A DNA stretch of 64,000 bases, from positions 620,001 through 684,000 of the forward strand of contig OZ220748.1 in assembly GCA_965117035.1 (NCBI GenBank), in the 5' to 3' direction. Below the pieces are notes generated by a model that was given only the letters and a program-made list of their open reading frames with translations, was not told the origin of the DNA and did no database searches. A program made the position numbers and the translations under genes. The stretch's first letter is position 1, and each line of letters opens with the position of its first letter. This stretch comes from CAZENU01 sp965117035 (lineage in GTDB: Bacteria > Chloroflexota > Dehalococcoidia > Lucifugimonadales > CAZENU01). Positions 18,701 through 26,674 of this stretch are shown piece by piece.

Positions 18701-18843
18701 TTCCACACTCCGCCGACGCAGGCGCCGAAGTAGAAGACCTGCCTGTCGGTCGGATGCCCGGCGACGGCCACCGACCGGCCGCCCCTGAACGGGCCGATGC
18801 ACCGCCACCGGAGCACGTCGAAATGCGCCGTGTCGACTGCCAT
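15706..18843 (-). CDS. Sortilin/VPS10-like beta-propeller protein with Asp-box (BNR) repeats
   Basis: 1045 residues. At least nine Asp-box motifs are visible, for example RTTDGGRTWSNV, RSTDGGDTWERV, KSTDGGDTWENL, RSDDAGATWQGI, KSTDGGKTFSQI, RSPDGGATWENV and RTRDGGRTWAQI, filling the first about 640 residues as one or two propellers. The C-terminal third (about 700-1045) holds a beta domain and a helical tail around the repeated LDLLLAIRDRI and RDLRAQVEARVE heptads. No signal peptide is seen at the chosen ATG, so it may be cytoplasmic or exported by another route. Such proteins are often annotated as glycosyl hydrolase-like or sortilin N-terminal; no catalytic residues can be assigned. It is transcribed away from the MR/MLE gene and into the aminotransferase. 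Confidence 0.85.
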   Translation of the reverse strand: MAVDTAHFDVLRWRCIGPFRGGRSVAVAGHPTDRQVFYFGACVGGVWKTDDGGTFWRNVSDGFFTSASIGAIGVSDSDPDVVYVGTGESCIRANLGQGDGVYRTTDGGRTWSNVGLRESCQIGAVRVHPNDPDIVYVAALGNAFGPNEQRGVFRSTDGGDTWERVLFVSEDAGAVDISMDPGDPRVLYASIWQVRRVPWMLSSGGPDSGLYKSTDGGDTWENLGDNEGMPEGPLGKIGVAVSPARPDRVWAIVESRQGGLFRSDDAGATWQGISDNHDIAMRPWYYMHVFADPQDADTVYVFNVKAWKSTDGGKTFSQITMPHTDTHDLWIDPRDTSRMVAGNDGGGCVSFNGGETWSTVFNQPTGQYYYMTTDDQFPYRVYGTQQDGTALGVASRSYMGAITQVDWYDVGISESGHVAVKPDDPNIVYSGAIGSSWGRGDSLLRYDHRTGQVRIVSVWPELMSGWGLKDHRYRFQWSYPIVFSPHDPNVLYIAAHVVLRSDDEGQSWRAISPDLTRNDVSKMELSGGPISNETTYNEHYGTLFSFAESPHEPGVLWAGSDDGLLHRSPDGGATWENVTPDVLPDPIRIDTIELSRHDPDTVYLSGTRYKLNDRRPYLFRTRDGGRTWAQITDGIPDGDFTRVIREDRVRPGMLYAGTESTVYVSFDDGDSWHPLQSNLPVVPITDMSVKDDEIAVSTNGRSFWVLDNLPLLRQMDCAADGPARLLAPGNAHRVSPPMGLILPPFEGKNYETGSLKLATFVDGKDDNGEPNRTFLDAGSNPPDGVVVAYWLAERPDAEVTLTFLDEDGDEVNSFSSRRDESEALPPILEWIQQHRVPAEPGMNRFVWNMRHCHARLLKGAGAIDFGMIGPLAAPGTYQVRLTAGDYSETRSFELIPDPRVTATPEDFRAQLDLLLAIRDRISEGNAAVERIRDLRAQVEARVERAGDDRERVAEAAGPVLEELFGIEDELVDADLGAGGDARGRRSRIVTKLAELQRVPSNADYAPTQGALDVFESLSERLDAQLQRLDVLVTEAEITAFGGRNG

Positions 18844-19101
18844 ATCGGGCTTCCTCTCTCGTCAGGCCGGGCATGCGGCTCCTGGTTCCCGAAGCCGAGC
18901 CGAGGCCAATTGTCCCATGTTGGTCGCGGGGCATCAATGCGGTTGAATCGCGGGGCCGTCGTGCTGAGGCTTGTGGGGCGTCGTCCGGGCGTTTGACCGG
19001 TGGCCGGCGCACCGCTTACCATGCCTTGACCCACAGCGAAAACCGACGAAGAGGCCCGTGTGCGCGCGGCGGGCCCCGTGTCCTCAAGGAGCAAACCTGA
19101 C

Positions 19102-20229
19102 TTGAAGATCACCCACATAGGTTCGGTTCTCCTGTCTCAGGTCGGCTGGGTGCTGGTCAAGGTCGAGACGGACGAGGGCATCACCGGCATCGGCGAGGCC
19201 TACCACGGCGCGGGCGTGCACCAGATCGCGGTCGACCCGCGGCTCACGCGGGCGCTGATCGGCAAGGACCCGCGCAACGTCGACCGTCTCTTCCGGGACA
19301 TGATGGGCTCGATGTCGGCTTCCGGCTACTACCAGGGCGCCGTCATGAGCGCCATCAGCGGCATCGAGTCGGCGCTCTGGGACATCACCGGGCAGGCGCT
19401 CGGCGTCCCGATCTGGCAGCTACTGGGAGGCCGGTTCCGAGACCGCATCCGCATCTACAACGACTGCCACGCGGGCGAGGAGGAGACGCCGGAGTCGTAC
19501 GCGAAGACGGCCGTGGAGGTCGAGGCGCGCGGCTTCACCGCGATCAAGTTCGACATTGACCCATTGCCGTCCCGCCGCGACGACTACAACCGCGCCATCA
19601 GCAACGACGACGTCGCCCACTACGTCGATGTCGTGACGGCCGTGCGGGAGGCGCTCGACCCCAACACCGACCTGGCCATCGACGCGCACTGGTTCTACGC
19701 GCCCGTCGACATCCTGAAGGTTGCCCACGCATTCGAGGACCTGGACCTGCTCTGGCTGGAGGACCCGATCCCGCCGGAGAACGTCGAGGCGATGGCGAAG
19801 GTGACCGCCTCCACCACGACGCCGATATGCACGGGCGAGAACTTCTACTCGCGCTACGGCTTCCGCGAGCTGGTCGAGAAGCAGGCCGCGGACATCGTCT
19901 CGCCCGACCTGGCGAAGGCGGGCGGGCTGCTGGAGGGCCGGCGCATAGCCGATCTGGCGGAGATGTACTACATCCCGGTGGCGCCGCACAACATAGGCAG
20001 CCCCATCGAGACGGTCGCGACGTGCCACGTCATGGCGGCGGTGCCCAACTTCCTGGTGCTGGAGTTCCACCACCTCGACCTGCCCATCTGGAACGACCTG
20101 GTCGACGGCCCGCCGCTGATCCAGGACGGCTACATCGACCTCCCGGACGGCCCGGGCCTGGGAATCAAGCTCGACGAGGACGTGGTGCGCCGCGACATCG
20201 GGGAGAACCTCGGCTTCTTCCGCGACTGA
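19102..20229 (+). CDS. Mandelate racemase / muconate lactonizing enzyme family dehydratase (enolase superfamily)
   Basis: 375 residues from TTG 19102, with AAGGAG ending 10 bp upstream; an upstream GTG at 19060 lacks a ribosome site. N-terminal capping domain followed by a TIM barrel with the superfamily metal ligands in AIDAHWFY, WLEDPIPPEN and CTGENFY, and the acid/base His in VAPHNIGSP. The Asp-x-His pair in the first motif is the pattern of D-galactonate dehydratase-like acid-sugar dehydratases. I infer dehydration of an aldonic or aldaric acid. It is followed 159 bp later by an SDR, a common pairing in sugar-acid pathways. Multiple paralogs of this family are typical of SAR202-type Chloroflexota. 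Confidence 0.9.
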   Translation: MKITHIGSVLLSQVGWVLVKVETDEGITGIGEAYHGAGVHQIAVDPRLTRALIGKDPRNVDRLFRDMMGSMSASGYYQGAVMSAISGIESALWDITGQALGVPIWQLLGGRFRDRIRIYNDCHAGEEETPESYAKTAVEVEARGFTAIKFDIDPLPSRRDDYNRAISNDDVAHYVDVVTAVREALDPNTDLAIDAHWFYAPVDILKVAHAFEDLDLLWLEDPIPPENVEAMAKVTASTTTPICTGENFYSRYGFRELVEKQAADIVSPDLAKAGGLLEGRRIADLAEMYYIPVAPHNIGSPIETVATCHVMAAVPNFLVLEFHHLDLPIWNDLVDGPPLIQDGYIDLPDGPGLGIKLDEDVVRRDIGENLGFFRD

Positions 20230-20388
20230 CGGCTCCCGCGGGCAGGAGAGCTTGCACAATCGTCGTTCCCGCGCAGGCGGAACCTCAAAGGGGGCGCCCC
20301 GGATACGAAATCGACGCACTCCCTCCACATCCGCCGCGTGCGAGGGGGTCAGGCAAGGGGCTCCAGGCGGCGGGAGGAGGCACGAATA

Positions 20389-21150
20389 ATGAGACTTGAG
20401 AACAGGGCGGCCATCGTTACCGGAGGCTCGGCCGGCATCGGGCGGGCGATCTGCGAGCGGTTCGCAGAGGAGGGCGCAAGGGTCGCCATCGCCGACGTCG
20501 ATGTCGACGGAGGCCGCGAGACCGTCCGACTCATCCGCCAGGCGGGCGGCGAGGCGGAGTTCATCGAGACCGACGTCTCGGTCGAGTCCGACGTGGAGGC
20601 GATGGTCGCCGGCGCGGTGGACTCGTTCGGCGCGGTCGACGTGCTGGTCAACGACGCGGCCGTGTTCGTCTTCGGCGCCATCGAGGACGTCACTGGCGAC
20701 GACTGGCAGCGTGTCATCGGCGTCAACCTGATCGGCGCCGCGAACACGGTCAAGCACACGATCCCGCACATGAAGGCCGCGGGCGGCGGCGCCATCGTCA
20801 ACGTCGCGTCCGTCAGCAGCTTCATAGCCCAGCCCTCGTTCGTGCCTTACAACTCGTCCAAGGGCGCGCTGCTGCAGCTCACGCGGTGCCTCGCGCTCGA
20901 CCTCGCCCCGCACAACATCCGCGTCAACTGCGTCTGCCCCGGCAGCATCACGACGGCCGCATCGGAGCGCCACCGGAAGTTCATCGGCGCCACGGTCGAG
21001 GAGTACGACAGGCTCGCGACGGAGGGCGCATTCCTCAAGCGCGTCGGCCAGCCCCGAGAGGTCGCCAACGGCGTGCTCTTCCTGGCGTCGGACGAGGCGT
21101 CCTTCATCACCGGAACCCCGCTCGTCATAGACGGCGGCGGAGTGGGGTAG
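20389..21150 (+). CDS. Short-chain dehydrogenase/reductase (SDR), classical type
   Basis: 253 residues from ATG 20389 with GGGAGGAGG about 8 bp upstream. Classical SDR layout: cofactor loop TGGSAGIG near residue 11, NDAAV after the fourth strand, catalytic Ser in NVASVSS, and YNSSK as the Tyr-Lys pair. The C-terminus LVIDGGG is standard. An acidic residue after the second strand (IADVDVDG) suggests NAD(H) rather than NADP(H). Its substrate is probably a hydroxy compound related to the upstream sugar-acid dehydratase product, but that is inference. Confidence 0.92.
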   Translation: MRLENRAAIVTGGSAGIGRAICERFAEEGARVAIADVDVDGGRETVRLIRQAGGEAEFIETDVSVESDVEAMVAGAVDSFGAVDVLVNDAAVFVFGAIEDVTGDDWQRVIGVNLIGAANTVKHTIPHMKAAGGGAIVNVASVSSFIAQPSFVPYNSSKGALLQLTRCLALDLAPHNIRVNCVCPGSITTAASERHRKFIGATVEEYDRLATEGAFLKRVGQPREVANGVLFLASDEASFITGTPLVIDGGGVG

Positions 21151-21232
21151 GCGCGAAACGCCCGGCTACGCCGACACTGGCCCGCACGCACCACAGCCCC
21201 GGGAGCCATGAGCCTGGAGGAGGTCAGCCGGA

Positions 21233-23116
21233 ATCGCGGATTCAAAGTCGGAATACGGAATAGTCGTCGCGCGCGACGTCCCCATGACGACCCGCGATGG
21301 CATCACCCTGCTGGCCGACGTCTACCGGCCGGGCCAGGAGGGGGAGGCGGCCCCGGGCAGGTTCCCCACTGTCCTGTGGCGTACCGCGTATGACAAGTCC
21401 CGCGTCACCTTCGCGGAACCGGCGCGCTACTTCTGCGAGAGAGGATACGTGGCCGTCGTACAGGACATCAGGGGCCGCGGCAGGTCCGGCGGTACCGGCC
21501 AGTACCGCCACATCTTCAACGTCAACGAGGGCAGGGACGGCTACGACGCCGTCGAGTGGATCGCGCGGCAGTCCTGGTCGAACGGCAAGGTCGGTACCAT
21601 AGGCGCATCGCACGGCGGCATCGTCCAAAGCGCGATGGCCCTCGAGCGGCCTCCCCATCTCAGCGCCATGTTCGTCAGTGAGTCCTCTTCGAACCCGTAC
21701 CACAGCGGCGTGAGGCAGAACGGGGCCCTCGAGCTGCGCTACGCCGGCCACATCATGCTCCACTCTGTCATAAGCCAGGAGACCGACACAGACCCCCTCG
21801 CAAAGCGGACAATCGTGGAGAACATGACGCGGTTTCGGGACTGGTTGGGTGTTCTTCCCTGGAAGGAGGGGGCATCACCCTACTCGGCGATTCCCAGCAT
21901 GGAGAAGGTGTTCCTCGATGTCTACACGCGCGGAGACTACGACGACTTCTGGAAACATCGCCAGATCAACTGGGAAGAGCACTACGACGAGTACGCCGAC
22001 GTGCCCACCTACTACCAGACCGGCTGGTACGACTCCTGGTCGCGGGCCGTTGCGGACAACTACGTCGCGCTGTCGAACATGAAGAGAGGGCCTTTGAAGC
22101 TGCTCGTCGGCAGCTGGGTCCACGGCCGCTGGAGCGACACCTGCTCCGGCGACGCCGACTTCGGCCCCGATGCCCCCGTGGACTACTATGAGCTGGCGCT
22201 GAGATGGTTCGACCGGTGGCTGAAGGACCGCGACAACGGCATCGAGCGCGAGCCGCCGGTGAAGATCTTCGTGATGGGAGGTGGGGACGGCCGCAAGAAC
22301 GAGGCCGGGCGGCTCAACCACGGTGGCCGGTGGCGCACGGAGAAGGAATGGCCCCTGGCCAGGGCTCGGGATACCCCCTTCTATCTCCATCATGACGGGA
22401 GCCTGAGCCCAGACCGGCCCGCCCCGGACGATCCCGCCTGTAGCTACGACTTCGACCCCCGGGACCCCGTTCCGAGCATCAGCGCCAACGTTTCCGGCTT
22501 CTACGAGCTGTCGCCTTCTGAATCGACGCCTCCTGAAGAGGGCTCCCTGTGGGACCGCTTCCGCACAGTGCTCGCAAGCGGAGCGAGTCACCAGAAGGAG
22601 GAGCCTCACATCTACGCCTGCAAGCCTCCCTACCTGCCCCTGTCGGCTCGTCCGGACGTGCTCGTCTTCCAGACACCTCCATTGGAGCGCAGCGTGGAGG
22701 TGACAGGCCCGATCGTTGTCAAGCTCTGGGCCTCCTCCTCGGCCGTGGATACCGACTTCACCGCCAAGCTCATCGACGTACACCCTCCCAACGAGGACTA
22801 TCCCCAGGGCTACGACATGAACCTGACCGACAGCATCATCCGGGCGCGCTACCGGAACGGCTGGGACAGAGGAGAGTTGATGACCCCGGGAGAGGTCTAC
22901 GAGTTCGAGTTCCCCCTGTATCCGATAGCCAACCTGTTTGCCGAAGGCCACCGCATCAGGGTCGATATCTCCAGCAGCGCCTTCCCACACTTCGACGTGA
23001 ACCCGAACACCGGCGAGCCCATGGGGAGGCACACCCATACCGTCGTGGCGCGTAACACGGTGTACATGGACCACGCCCGTCCCTCTCACGTCGTGCTGCC
23101 CATCATCCCGGCGTAG
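21233..23116 (+). CDS. CocE/NonD-type alpha/beta hydrolase (X-Pro dipeptidyl-peptidase S15 family), likely ATC start
   Basis: The first ordinary in-frame start is ATG 21284, but family members begin with the segment that here reads YGIVVARDVPMTTRDGITL, which starts upstream of that ATG. In-frame ATC at 21233 has GGAGGAGG ending 9 bp upstream and would yield IADSKSEYGIVVARDVP; no ATG, GTG or TTG lies between, and the next upstream in-frame codon of note is a stop at 21209. The protein is an ester/amide hydrolase: nucleophile Ser in IGASHGG, catalytic acid probably in GWYDSW, His in SWVHGRW, and a C-terminal jelly-roll domain with the RVDISSSAFPHFD ending typical of the family. If ATC is not used, the gene is 21284-23116 (610 residues). 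Confidence 0.88.
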   Translation: MADSKSEYGIVVARDVPMTTRDGITLLADVYRPGQEGEAAPGRFPTVLWRTAYDKSRVTFAEPARYFCERGYVAVVQDIRGRGRSGGTGQYRHIFNVNEGRDGYDAVEWIARQSWSNGKVGTIGASHGGIVQSAMALERPPHLSAMFVSESSSNPYHSGVRQNGALELRYAGHIMLHSVISQETDTDPLAKRTIVENMTRFRDWLGVLPWKEGASPYSAIPSMEKVFLDVYTRGDYDDFWKHRQINWEEHYDEYADVPTYYQTGWYDSWSRAVADNYVALSNMKRGPLKLLVGSWVHGRWSDTCSGDADFGPDAPVDYYELALRWFDRWLKDRDNGIEREPPVKIFVMGGGDGRKNEAGRLNHGGRWRTEKEWPLARARDTPFYLHHDGSLSPDRPAPDDPACSYDFDPRDPVPSISANVSGFYELSPSESTPPEEGSLWDRFRTVLASGASHQKEEPHIYACKPPYLPLSARPDVLVFQTPPLERSVEVTGPIVVKLWASSSAVDTDFTAKLIDVHPPNEDYPQGYDMNLTDSIIRARYRNGWDRGELMTPGEVYEFEFPLYPIANLFAEGHRIRVDISSSAFPHFDVNPNTGEPMGRHTHTVVARNTVYMDHARPSHVVLPIIPA

Positions 23117-23345
23117 GCCCGTATCCAGCCAGGCTGCGGCTACACCCCATAGTGGGGGAGTCACCGCGCCGCGTACAGCCGTACGGCGGAGTCACGTCTG
23201 CCCACACCAATTGTGTGTAAGCCTTCTGGGGGCCGCTCTGGGGCGCTGCGTTCGGCGGCGCTGCGGGGCGCGCCCGATCCCTTCGAACGTGAACAGTTAC
23301 GCAGACAGCTGCATGTTCGAGCGGTCCGCAGGCCGTGCGCGCACG

Positions 23346-23386
23346 TTGCGCGCCCTGTGTGCGAGTGCTATAATGTAGTCACTCTA
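23346..23386 (+). promoter_or_regulatory. Promoter and small inverted repeat of the Phd/PIN toxin-antitoxin operon
   Basis: TTGCGC at 23346-23351 and TATAAT at 23369-23374 are separated by 17 bp. TGC directly precedes TATAAT, giving an extended -10. Just after the -10, GTAG-TCACT-CTAC at about 23375-23387 forms an inverted repeat well placed for repression by the antitoxin. The remaining 23117-23345 of this 303-bp gap holds nothing I can assign beyond a short inverted repeat near 23176. Confidence 0.72.
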
Positions 23387-23419
23387 CGCCGACATAATGA
23401 CCACAAGACGGGGTGCACC

Positions 23420-23704
23420 GTGACCACGACAGCCTACAGCGTCAGGGAGTTCAAGGCCAGGGTCAGCGAGATTCTCAGGGGTCTCGACGATGGCGACAGT
23501 GTGATTATCACGCGGCGCGGCAAGCCGTGCGGCAAGCTGACGCCCATCCAAGGCATAGCCGAGGCGAGGTCTTCGTTCGGCACGCCGCTGGCCTCGCTGC
23601 GGGGCGCCCTGTCCGACCTCCCCGACGCGAGCTACGAAGACTTCCTGGAGATCAAGTCGGCTTGGAACGTCTCGGCACCGGAGTCCGCCGCGGCCAGTGA
23701 CTAG
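23420..23704 (+). CDS. Phd/YefM-type antitoxin
   Basis: 94 residues from GTG 23420, beginning with the family pattern TTTAYSVREFKARVSEIL, DGDSVIITRRGKPCGKLTPI. This N-terminal half is the DNA-binding Phd/YefM fold. The C-terminal 45 residues should wrap the toxin. It overlaps the PIN toxin start by 8 bp, the usual antitoxin-first arrangement. It presumably autoregulates through the inverted repeat between promoter and gene. A longer open frame upstream (from 23213) spans the promoter and is rejected as the start. Confidence 0.88.
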   Translation: MTTTAYSVREFKARVSEILRGLDDGDSVIITRRGKPCGKLTPIQGIAEARSSFGTPLASLRGALSDLPDASYEDFLEIKSAWNVSAPESAAASD

Positions 23705-24101
23705 CATTCAGACGCGGTTCGTGGCGGACACCCACGCGCTGTGGTGGTATCTCAGGTCGCCCGAGAAGCTCACCGCGGCCGCGTCAGCCGTGTTCCGGCT
23801 CGCCGAGACCGGCAACGCGACCATCGTCATCCCGGCCATAGTCGTCGCGGAGTTCTACTACCTGTCGCTCAAGCTCGGCCAGCCCTCTCCCCCCTGGCGC
23901 CTCATGGACATGCTGAGCTCCGCCGAGGGATTGGAGCTGTCCGAACTCGGACGTGCTCAACTCGAAAAGCTGCATCTGCTTCCAGACGTCCCCGAGATGC
24001 ACGACCGCCTCATCGCCGCGGAGTCGATGGCCCTTGACGCTCCCGTGCTGACGCGGGACGAGACGCTCGCCGCTTCCAGCCAGGTCGAGACGATCTGGTA
24101 G
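23697..24101 (+). CDS. PIN-domain toxin (VapC-like ribonuclease)
   Basis: 134 residues from GTG 23697. PIN fold with the acidic quartet readable as D in FVADTHALWWYL, E in VVAEFYYLSL, D in MHDRLIAAES and D in LTRDETLA. These are magnesium-dependent RNases, usually cutting tRNA or rRNA, and are held inactive by the partner antitoxin. Overlapping with a Phd-type rather than a VapB-type antitoxin is a known combination. The operon lies as an isolated insert between the CocE hydrolase and DUF1800 genes. Confidence 0.9.
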   Translation: MTSIQTRFVADTHALWWYLRSPEKLTAAASAVFRLAETGNATIVIPAIVVAEFYYLSLKLGQPSPPWRLMDMLSSAEGLELSELGRAQLEKLHLLPDVPEMHDRLIAAESMALDAPVLTRDETLAASSQVETIW

Positions 24102-24196
24102 GCTCCGCGCTTGACGCTCCTACCGCGCTTCAGTAGCATCGTCCCATTCTCAACGGCCTCCGCGGGCGCGTCCCAGGAGCCGGACGGGAGCACGAC

Positions 24197-25609
24197 ATGG
24201 CACGGGAAGACATCGCGCTGATCGCGCACCTGATGCGCAGGGCCGGATTCGGGGCCACGCGCGCCGAGCTGGAGCGCTACGCCGGGCAGGGCTACGAGGC
24301 CACCGTCGAGTCGCTGCTGCGCGGGACCGCGGGCGGCGGCATCGACCACGACATCGTCAGCCGGTACCACCCGGACCACACGGGCGGGCTCGGCATGGCC
24401 GGCTTCGAGGCAAACTGGGTGCTTCGCATGGTGACCAGCACCGACCCGCTGGAGGAGAAGGTCGCGCTCCTCTGGCACAACGTGTTCGCCACCGGCTACG
24501 CCAAGCTGGCGCAGGGCAGGGCGCTGATGGACCAGATCGATATGTTCCGCCGTCTCGGCAAGGGCAACCTCCCGGACCTGCTCGTCGCGCTGTCCCGCGA
24601 TCCGGCGATGATCCTGTGGCTGGACAACTGTGAAAACCACAAGGACGCGATCAACGAGAACTACGGCCGCGAGCTCCTGGAGCTCTTCTCGATGGGCGTA
24701 GGCAACTACTCGGAGGACGACATCAAGGAGTGCGCCCGCGCATTCACCGGCTGGACGGTCGCCAACACCGAGTACATGCTGATGCGCGCCCACAACGACT
24801 CGCTGTGGCCCTACGGCAGGCTCGACCTCTTCTTCGAGTACCGGGCCGACGACCACGACGACGGCGAGAAGACCTTCCTCGGCGAGACGGGCCGGTTCGA
24901 CGGCCAGGACATCGTCGAGATCATCTGCCGCCAGGAGGCCACGGCGCGCTTCATATCGAGGAACATGTACAGCTTCTTCGTGGCCGACGAGCCGCCCGTG
25001 ACGCAGTGGCCCTACGTCGAACCCCGCGACCCGGCCGCCATCGAGACGCTCAGCCAAGCCTACTTCGACTCTGGATACCACATCGGGGAAATGCTCCGGA
25101 CGCTCTTCCTGTCCGATTTCTTCAGGTCCGAGGACGCGATGTACCAGAAGGTGAAGTCTCCCACCGAGCTCGTCGTCGGCGTGCTCCGGCTCACCGGGGA
25201 GCCACTGATGCGCAACCCGAAGCTGCAGCAGAACGCCGCGCAGCTCGACATCATGGGACAAGCGCTCAACAACCCGCCCAGCGTCGAGGGCTGGCACGAG
25301 GGCATAGAGTGGATCGACTCCGGCAGCCTCGTCGAGCGCGTCAACTACGCCTCAGAGCAGTTCGCCGACGCCGAAAAGCCCGGCATCAGCACGATGGTCG
25401 ACGGCCTCGTCTCCAGCCACGGGACCGCAGATCCGCACGACATGGTGCAAGAAGCCCTCGACCAGATGGGCGCGTTCGACGTGTCTGCCGACACACGCAC
25501 GGCCCTGGTCGAGTTCGCCGGACAGACGAACGGCGAGTCGGAGCCGCGCGAGAAGGCCGCGGAGCTGCTGCGGCTCGTGGCGGCGGCCCCGGACTTCCAG
25601 AAAGAGTAA
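24197..25609 (+). CDS. DUF1800 family protein
   Basis: 470 residues, ATG 24197 with GGGAG upstream. The N-terminus AHLMRRAGFGATRAELE and the central motif LFSMGVGNYSEDDIKECARAFTGW are diagnostic of DUF1800, a family of unknown biochemical function usually found next to a DUF1501 protein. No DUF1501 gene is present here; the downstream neighbour is an NHL propeller, 18 bp away on the same strand. No signal peptide is evident at this start. Confidence 0.92.
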   Translation: MAREDIALIAHLMRRAGFGATRAELERYAGQGYEATVESLLRGTAGGGIDHDIVSRYHPDHTGGLGMAGFEANWVLRMVTSTDPLEEKVALLWHNVFATGYAKLAQGRALMDQIDMFRRLGKGNLPDLLVALSRDPAMILWLDNCENHKDAINENYGRELLELFSMGVGNYSEDDIKECARAFTGWTVANTEYMLMRAHNDSLWPYGRLDLFFEYRADDHDDGEKTFLGETGRFDGQDIVEIICRQEATARFISRNMYSFFVADEPPVTQWPYVEPRDPAAIETLSQAYFDSGYHIGEMLRTLFLSDFFRSEDAMYQKVKSPTELVVGVLRLTGEPLMRNPKLQQNAAQLDIMGQALNNPPSVEGWHEGIEWIDSGSLVERVNYASEQFADAEKPGISTMVDGLVSSHGTADPHDMVQEALDQMGAFDVSADTRTALVEFAGQTNGESEPREKAAELLRLVAAAPDFQKE

Positions 25610-25627
25610 AACCGCGGGAGCGCGACT

Positions 25628-26656
25628 ATGGCTGCTACTACCACCGCCGGCGCGCAGACCTTCATGCGCTACGATCGCACGCTCGGCGCGGCCGCGATGG
25701 AGGGCAGGGGCTTCTACTACCCGGTCGACCTCGCCGTACGGGCCGACGGCCGCCTCTACGGCCTCAGCCGCTCGCACGAGGGCGACCCGCGCGGCGTACG
25801 CGTCTGCATCCTCGACTACGAGGGCGGCTTCCACGGCGTGTTCGGCTCCATCGGCGACGCCGACGGCCAGTTCACACTCGCCACCGCGGTCGCAGTCGAC
25901 AGCCGCGATCGCGTATACGTCAGCGACGAGCACACGCAGCGCGTCAGCATATTCGACGAGGCGGGGACGTTCCTCGGCAAGTGGGGGACACCCGGCTCCG
26001 GGCCCGGCGAGATCGACGGCCCCAGCGGACTGGCGTTCGGGCCCGACGACGTGCTCTACGTCTCCGACCACCAGAACCACCGCGTCCAGACCTTCACCGC
26101 CGACGGCGACCACCTCGGCGGCTTCGGCGAGCACGGCGACGGCCCGGGACAGCTCGACCTGCCGTGGGGCATCACGATCGCCCCGGACGGCAACGTGTAC
26201 GTCGCCGACTGGCGCAACGACCGCGTCCAGCGCTTCACGGCCGAAGGCGAGTTCGTCGCGTCCTACGGCGAGCCCGGGAGCGGCGACGGGCAGCTCCACA
26301 GGCCCGCCTCAGCCGCGGTAGACTCCGACGGCTACGTGTACGTCGCCAACTGGGGCAACGACAGGGTGGAGGTATTCGACCCCGATGGTGGCTTCGTGCA
26401 GAAGCTGATGGGCGAGGCGACCATATCCACCTGGGGCGCCGAGTTCCTGAGCGCGAACGCCGACGAGGCCGGCGCCAGGGCGCGGTCCGACCTCGATCCC
26501 GACCCTGACGCCATGGGGTGGACGCCAGCCGAGGCGCCGCGCTACGTCGAGAAGCTCTTCTGGCAACCCACCGCCGTCAAGCTCGACGCCGAGGGCAGGC
26601 TCTACGTGGTCGACCGCAACCGGCACCGCATTCAGGTCTACGCCCGCGCGGCGTAG
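25628..26656 (+). CDS. NHL-repeat six-bladed beta-propeller protein
   Basis: 342 residues. NHL-type repeats are visible throughout: VDSRDRVYVSDEHTQRVSIF, FGPDDVLYVSDHQNHRVQTF, IAPDGNVYVADWRNDRVQRF, VDSDGYVYVANWGNDRVEVF and LDAEGRLYVVDRNRHRIQVY, spaced about 45-50 residues with FGEHGDGPGQL-type connectors. Cytoplasmic as read, since no signal peptide precedes the repeats. The role is unknown, probably binding or scaffolding. It is co-transcribed with DUF1800 and followed 18 bp later by a CoA transferase. Confidence 0.88.
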   Translation: MAATTTAGAQTFMRYDRTLGAAAMEGRGFYYPVDLAVRADGRLYGLSRSHEGDPRGVRVCILDYEGGFHGVFGSIGDADGQFTLATAVAVDSRDRVYVSDEHTQRVSIFDEAGTFLGKWGTPGSGPGEIDGPSGLAFGPDDVLYVSDHQNHRVQTFTADGDHLGGFGEHGDGPGQLDLPWGITIAPDGNVYVADWRNDRVQRFTAEGEFVASYGEPGSGDGQLHRPASAAVDSDGYVYVANWGNDRVEVFDPDGGFVQKLMGEATISTWGAEFLSANADEAGARARSDLDPDPDAMGWTPAEAPRYVEKLFWQPTAVKLDAEGRLYVVDRNRHRIQVYARAA

Positions 26657-26674
26657 CGGGCCCAACGCCAGCCC

